64,000 bases of DNA, taken from Jannaschia pohangensis (GTDB taxonomy: Bacteria > Pseudomonadota > Alphaproteobacteria > Rhodobacterales > Rhodobacteraceae). The notes beneath the pieces were generated by a model. It did no database searches. It was not told the DNA's origin and saw only the letters and a list, made by a program, of their open reading frames with translations. Location of the stretch: positions 176,210-240,209 of the forward strand of contig NZ_FORA01000005.1 in assembly GCF_900113875.1 (NCBI RefSeq), in the 5' to 3' direction. Positions 60,331 to 64,000 of this stretch are shown here, piece by piece; the first letter of the stretch is position 1, and each line of letters opens with the position of its first letter. Both the position numbers and the translations under genes were made by a program.

Positions 60331-61751
60331 CGCGGAACGTCACATTGCCCCGGATCGGCACCGCCCAGGCCTGGCGCGATGCCGCGCGGGATCTGCTGGC
60401 CCAAGGGATCGCCCCCGCCGATGTCGTCTGGCAGGAGGCGGGCGCGCCGCGCGGGCTGTTCGACGATGACACACCCGGGACGCCGGGCGGCGTGGTCCGG
60501 GTGCCGCGCAGTTTCATCGCCATGGCCGACAGCGTGATCTGGCACGCCGATCCGTCCCGATTTGCACGGCTCTACCATTTCCTCTGGCGCCTGCGGGAGG
60601 CTCCGCAGCTGATGTCGGATCGCGGCGACGCGGATCTGGCGCGGCTGCGCGGGATGGAGAAAGGGGTGCATCGCTGTCAGCACAAGATGAAGGCCTTCGT
60701 GCGGTTCCGCGAGATCGGTGCGCCCGAGGATGCCCGCCGGTCCTTTGCCGCCTGGTTCGAGCCGACGCATCACACGGTAGAGCCGACGGCGCAGTTCTTT
60801 CGCCGACGGTTCGCGGACATGGATTGGCGGATCGTGACGCCCGACATCTCGGTCCTGTTCGAGGCGGGCAAACTGCGGTTCATCGAGGATCAGCCCGCCC
60901 CGGACCTGCCCGAGGATGCGAGCGAGGCGCTTTGGGTGACCTACTATCGCAACATCTTCAATCCGGCGCGCCTGAAGGTGCAGGCGATGACGTCGGAGAT
61001 GCCGAAGAAATACTGGAAGTACATGCCCGAGGCGGCCCTGATCCCCGAGTTGATTGCAGGCGCACCGGCCCGCGCCCGCGCCATGGCCGAGGCCGCGCCG
61101 ACCCTGCCGCCGGCACGGATGGGCGCAGCACAGAGCCAATTGCGCGCTTTCGCATCGACCTGGGATGCCAACGAGGGCGGGTTGGCCGAGGCGGTCCGGA
61201 GCTGCACCCGCTGTCCGCTCCACCGCGACGCGACGCAGGCTGTGCCGGGCGAAGGGCCGCCTGAGGCCGCCCTGATGATCGTGGGCGAACAGCCGGGCGA
61301 TCAGGAGGACCTGCGCGGGCGGCCCTTCGTGGGACCGGCGGGGCAGATGTTCGACGCGGTGGCGGCAGAGGTCGGACTGGATCGGACCAAGGCGTTCGTC
61401 ACCAATGCGGTGAAACATTTCAAGTTCACGCCGCGCGGCCGGCAGCGCATTCACCAACGGCCCGACACCAGTGAGATCAATCACTGCAAATGGTGGCTGG
61501 AAGCCGAGATGGCGCAGGTGTCGCCCCGCCTGATCCTGGCGATGGGGGCGACGGCGGCACAGGCGTTGACCGGATCGGGTGACAGGCTGCTGGCACGGCG
61601 GGGCAGGGTGGAAGAGAGGCCGGGTCTGCCCCCGGTCCTGATCACGCTGCATCCATCCTATATCCTGCGGCTGCGCGACGCGGGTCAGCGGGCCGAGGCC
61701 CGGGCCAACCTGGCGCATGACATGGCCTTGTCGCGCGATCTGGTGGCGTAA
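60327..61751 (+). CDS. udgX: UdgX family uracil-DNA-binding protein fused to radical-SAM-linked N-terminal domain
   Basis: 474 aa, GTG start. Residues 1-~255 are the DUF4130/TIGR03915-type domain that travels with the radical SAM protein (RLYHFLWRLREAPQLMSDRG, FRFREIGAPEDARRSFAAWF-like block, PKKYWKYMPE). Residues ~285-474 are a family 4-like UDG: CTRCPLHRDA (Fe-S cysteines 293, 296), motif A GEQPGDQED (320-328), and KHFKFTPRGRQRIHQRP (363-379), which holds the UdgX R-loop with His376. HPSYILR (442-448) is motif B. UdgX His forms a covalent link to DNA after uracil excision in Mycobacterium smegmatis. Coupled to the radical SAM gene. Confidence 0.93.
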   Translation: MTRNVTLPRIGTAQAWRDAARDLLAQGIAPADVVWQEAGAPRGLFDDDTPGTPGGVVRVPRSFIAMADSVIWHADPSRFARLYHFLWRLREAPQLMSDRGDADLARLRGMEKGVHRCQHKMKAFVRFREIGAPEDARRSFAAWFEPTHHTVEPTAQFFRRRFADMDWRIVTPDISVLFEAGKLRFIEDQPAPDLPEDASEALWVTYYRNIFNPARLKVQAMTSEMPKKYWKYMPEAALIPELIAGAPARARAMAEAAPTLPPARMGAAQSQLRAFASTWDANEGGLAEAVRSCTRCPLHRDATQAVPGEGPPEAALMIVGEQPGDQEDLRGRPFVGPAGQMFDAVAAEVGLDRTKAFVTNAVKHFKFTPRGRQRIHQRPDTSEINHCKWWLEAEMAQVSPRLILAMGATAAQALTGSGDRLLARRGRVEERPGLPPVLITLHPSYILRLRDAGQRAEARANLAHDMALSRDLVA

Positions 61752-62086
61752 GGTCGGACGGCTCGCCCCCGGCCTGCTGGAGACGGCACGGGCCCGCGTC
61801 CGAGCCATGTCACGTCTGCCCCCCGCTCGATCTCTGCTGCCTGGCGGGCGGGCAACTTGTCGTGGATGTCTGGACAGACATCATCGACGGCGCCCGAATC
61901 GGCGAAATCTTACCAGATTGTTAACAGCCTGCATCTGGGCGAGAATTTGCCACAATTGTGCTTTGTGAGGCACATCGTCTCGGTTTCTGTCGGCCCTCAA
62001 CTCCCCAGAACGAATCATCTGATCTATCAACGCCCGAAATGACCGGACCGCCGGAAGAGCGGAGGCGGTCGACATTGGGGGCAGCC
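61752..62086. other. Intergenic promoter region of the large secreted protein
   Basis: 335 bases. The first 110 are GC-rich; 61890-62040 is more AT-rich (for example TTACCAGATTGTTAACAGCC, CACAATTGTGCTTTGTG). CACAATTGTG (about 61951-61960) is a perfect 10-bp palindrome that could be a regulator site. No gene or RNA is seen. Confidence 0.45.
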
Positions 62087-64000
62087 ATGAGCGGTATTGG
62101 ACAGGCGATCAAAGCCGGATTCCGGAAGAGCACTTTCACGGCAATGGCGGCGCTCGCGCTGACGTTTGCGGGGATCGGTGCGGCGGACGCGCAGGCCATC
62201 GACTATACCAGCATCAACACCGGCGCCGGTGGGACGAACCTGAACGGCTCGACCAACACGGGTGGCGCGAACAGCACGGCCAACCCGGCGGCCATTCCGA
62301 ATGTCGGTGTCCTGCCGGTCGGAACGCCGTTCGAACAACTTGCGCCCTTCACCTTTGTTGCCGACCCGAACGATACCGATCCTGCAGCCAACCCGCTCTG
62401 GGGCAGCGGGATCAGCTTTCCGGCGGGTCCGGCCCGTATCCAGGCCCAGGGGACGAACACCGATCAACCGTCCGGTCGGTCCATCGACTACGTCTTCGAT
62501 TGGGATGTGCCTGTCTGGGGCGTCGAGATCCGGATGGATTTCCTCGACAATGACGATACCACCTTCGTGTCCGCGTCGCGCAACGGTGTGCCTGTCCCCC
62601 TGCTGGCCAGCTATATTGTGTCGACCGGCGCGTCCTTCGACACGTTGGCAGCAGGTGGAGTGCTGCGGATCCGCAATGTGGGTGACGGCGGCGACGAGTC
62701 GTTCTCCCTGCAATTGCCGCTCGATGTGGTCATCGATACGCTGACCTTCGGCGAGACGGGCAAGCTACCGGCGGCGGGCGGCCCGAACAATGGCCCCGTG
62801 ACCGTCGCCTGGGACAATGTCGCCGTGGCACGGCCCGACATCGGTATCGTCAAGACCTCCAGCCTCGATGTGGGCGCGGACGGTCGGCCCTCGGTCGGCG
62901 ATGTCATCACCTATACCTTCACCGCACGCAACACCGGCCGGGTCGTCCTGTCGGATGTGCAGGTGAACGACCCCGACGCAACGGCCATTACCCTCGTCAG
63001 CGGCAACCCTGCCAATATGGCCCCCGGTGCCGACATCGTCTGGACCGGCACCTATACTTTGCAGCCTGCGGATCTCGCGGCAGGCGAAGTCATCAACTCG
63101 GCCACGGTCAGCGGCCAGCCCGCGGGCACCACCGACCCGGCCGACCGGGTCAATGACGTCTCCGACAGTGGCAACCCCGCCGACGACGACGGCATCGGAC
63201 AGTTCTCCGATGAGCCGACGGTCAACGACGAGACGCCGACCGTCACTCCGATCGAGCGCGCCGACCTTGTCACGGTCAAGTCGCTGGTCAGTGCCGATAG
63301 CCCATTGCTGGCCGGCCCCGATGCGAATGACGATGTGGTCATGCAGATCGTCGTGACGAACAACGGACCGGATGACGCGACGAACGTGATGCTGACCGAC
63401 CCGACGCCGACAGGTTTCACCCTCGACAGTTTCTCGATCACCGGCGACGCCACGGGCGGCACGTCTTTCACCGGCGGCGTCCTGACCCTGGGCGCGCTGG
63501 CCGTGGGCGATAGCGCGACGCTGACGCTGAACTATTCGACCCAGGCCGGGACCGAGGGTCAGACCCTGACGAATACCGTCACCGAACGCGCGGTGTCCGA
63601 TCAGGTCGATCCAACGACGGCGGGCGACGACCTGACAGAGTCGGTGACCGTGGCAGGCGTTCCCGTGGCCGTGAACGACAGCCAGGACAACCTGACGGTC
63701 GGCGATGTGGCGACGGTGCCGGTGACGGTGAACGACAGCGGCAACAACGGCTTCCCGGGCGGGGCGCTGGATCCGGACTCGGTGCGGCTGGTGGATGCGG
63801 GCGGTGCGCCGGTGACGCAGCTGGTGGTGCCGGGTGAGGGCACCTGGGACGCGCTTCCGGGTGGCGAGATCCGCTTCACGCCCGAGCCGGGGTTCACGGG
63901 CGATCCGACGCCGGTCACCTATACCGTGGCCGACCTGAACGGCAGCCGGTCGAACCCGGCGACGGTGACGCTCGACTATGTCGCGCCGCCGGTGGCGGTG
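62087..64000 (+). CDS. Large secreted repeat protein (DUF11-like and Ig/cadherin-like repeats), N-terminal part
   Basis: At least 638 aa, open to the window end. The signal peptide is basic then hydrophobic (STFTAMAALALTFAGIGAAD, cleavage near DAQA). Residues ~35-255 form a beta-rich lectin- or PEP-like domain (IDYVFDWDVPVWGVEIRMDF). DUF11-type repeats follow: PDIGIVKTSSLDVGADGRPS...YTFTARNTGRVVLSDVQVND and a second one with VVTNNGPDDATNVMLTDPTP. From ~525 an Ig-like/bacterial cadherin-type unit begins (AVNDSQDNLTVGDVATVPVT, FTPEPGFTGDPTPVTYTVAD). Conserved Asp-rich turns suggest calcium. Predicted surface adhesin or giant extracellular protein; repeats surely continue. Confidence 0.85.
   Translation, partial: MSGIGQAIKAGFRKSTFTAMAALALTFAGIGAADAQAIDYTSINTGAGGTNLNGSTNTGGANSTANPAAIPNVGVLPVGTPFEQLAPFTFVADPNDTDPAANPLWGSGISFPAGPARIQAQGTNTDQPSGRSIDYVFDWDVPVWGVEIRMDFLDNDDTTFVSASRNGVPVPLLASYIVSTGASFDTLAAGGVLRIRNVGDGGDESFSLQLPLDVVIDTLTFGETGKLPAAGGPNNGPVTVAWDNVAVARPDIGIVKTSSLDVGADGRPSVGDVITYTFTARNTGRVVLSDVQVNDPDATAITLVSGNPANMAPGADIVWTGTYTLQPADLAAGEVINSATVSGQPAGTTDPADRVNDVSDSGNPADDDGIGQFSDEPTVNDETPTVTPIERADLVTVKSLVSADSPLLAGPDANDDVVMQIVVTNNGPDDATNVMLTDPTPTGFTLDSFSITGDATGGTSFTGGVLTLGALAVGDSATLTLNYSTQAGTEGQTLTNTVTERAVSDQVDPTTAGDDLTESVTVAGVPVAVNDSQDNLTVGDVATVPVTVNDSGNNGFPGGALDPDSVRLVDAGGAPVTQLVVPGEGTWDALPGGEIRFTPEPGFTGDPTPVTYTVADLNGSRSNPATVTLDYVAPPVAV

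Overview
The window comes from a high-GC alphaproteobacterium, most likely a marine member of the Rhodobacteraceae/Roseobacter group. This rests on base composition, gene family content (AMP nucleosidase, DUF2793 protein, HWE histidine kinase, RTX metalloprotease, VgrG/DUF4123/PAAR island, DUF4422 glycosyltransferase, sulfotransferases) and the alphaproteobacterial flavour of the housekeeping genes. It is an inference; no rRNA or other species marker is present.

Layout. 1-1.5 kb: start of a thiamine ABC transporter operon (thiB, thiP) behind a TPP riboswitch. 1.5-2.9 kb: a lower-GC pocket with an orphan Imm35-like immunity protein fused to an L7/L12-type domain, and a small unknown gene. 3-19 kb: mostly core genes. 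These are aroC, a stress/envelope operon (DUF3618, holin-like DUF1469, a helical protein) with a 22-residue membrane protein nearby, a DMT exporter, HU, an adenine deaminase-AMP nucleosidase operon, topoisomerase IB, a HupE/UreJ and DUF4198 pair whose start codons overlap head to head, leuD and leuB separated by two unrelated genes, a second DMT permease and tRNA-Pro(CGG). 19.2-25.6 kb: an orphan type VI secretion island in the order VgrG, DUF4123 adaptor, PAAR, 609-aa candidate effector, exported candidate immunity protein. 25.8-33.4 kb: a myo-inositol catabolic cluster (iolD-C-B-aldolase-G, divergent iolE, LacI-type regulator) with two near-identical perfect palindromic operators.

33.9-47.3 kb: a surface polysaccharide locus. 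It holds a DUF4422-GT8 glycosyltransferase, UDP-galactopyranose mutase, an epimerase with no canonical start codon, two sulfotransferases, an FkbM methyltransferase, RfbD, a KpsT/KpsE/KpsM-like ABC exporter and two more glycosyltransferases. Together they suggest an exported, probably sulfated, galactofuranose-containing capsule. 47.3-53 kb: a serralysin-type RTX protease, a small exported protein, a DUF2793 tail-like protein and an HWE histidine kinase fused to a receiver domain. 53.2-59 kb: three short-chain dehydrogenases, an HSL-type hydrolase, a GH13 alpha-glucosidase and a SpoIIAA-like protein. 59-61.8 kb: a two-gene DNA-repair-like operon of a radical SAM/HhH protein and a UdgX fusion protein. 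From 62.1 kb to the window edge: the N-terminal part of a large secreted repeat protein.

Best candidates for undescribed biology are the VgrG-linked effector/immunity pair, the radical SAM-UdgX operon, the orphan Imm35-L7/L12 fusion, and several unusual gene starts and overlaps (shared CATG start, non-canonical epimerase start). All functions are from reading translated sequence and family knowledge; no database search was run.
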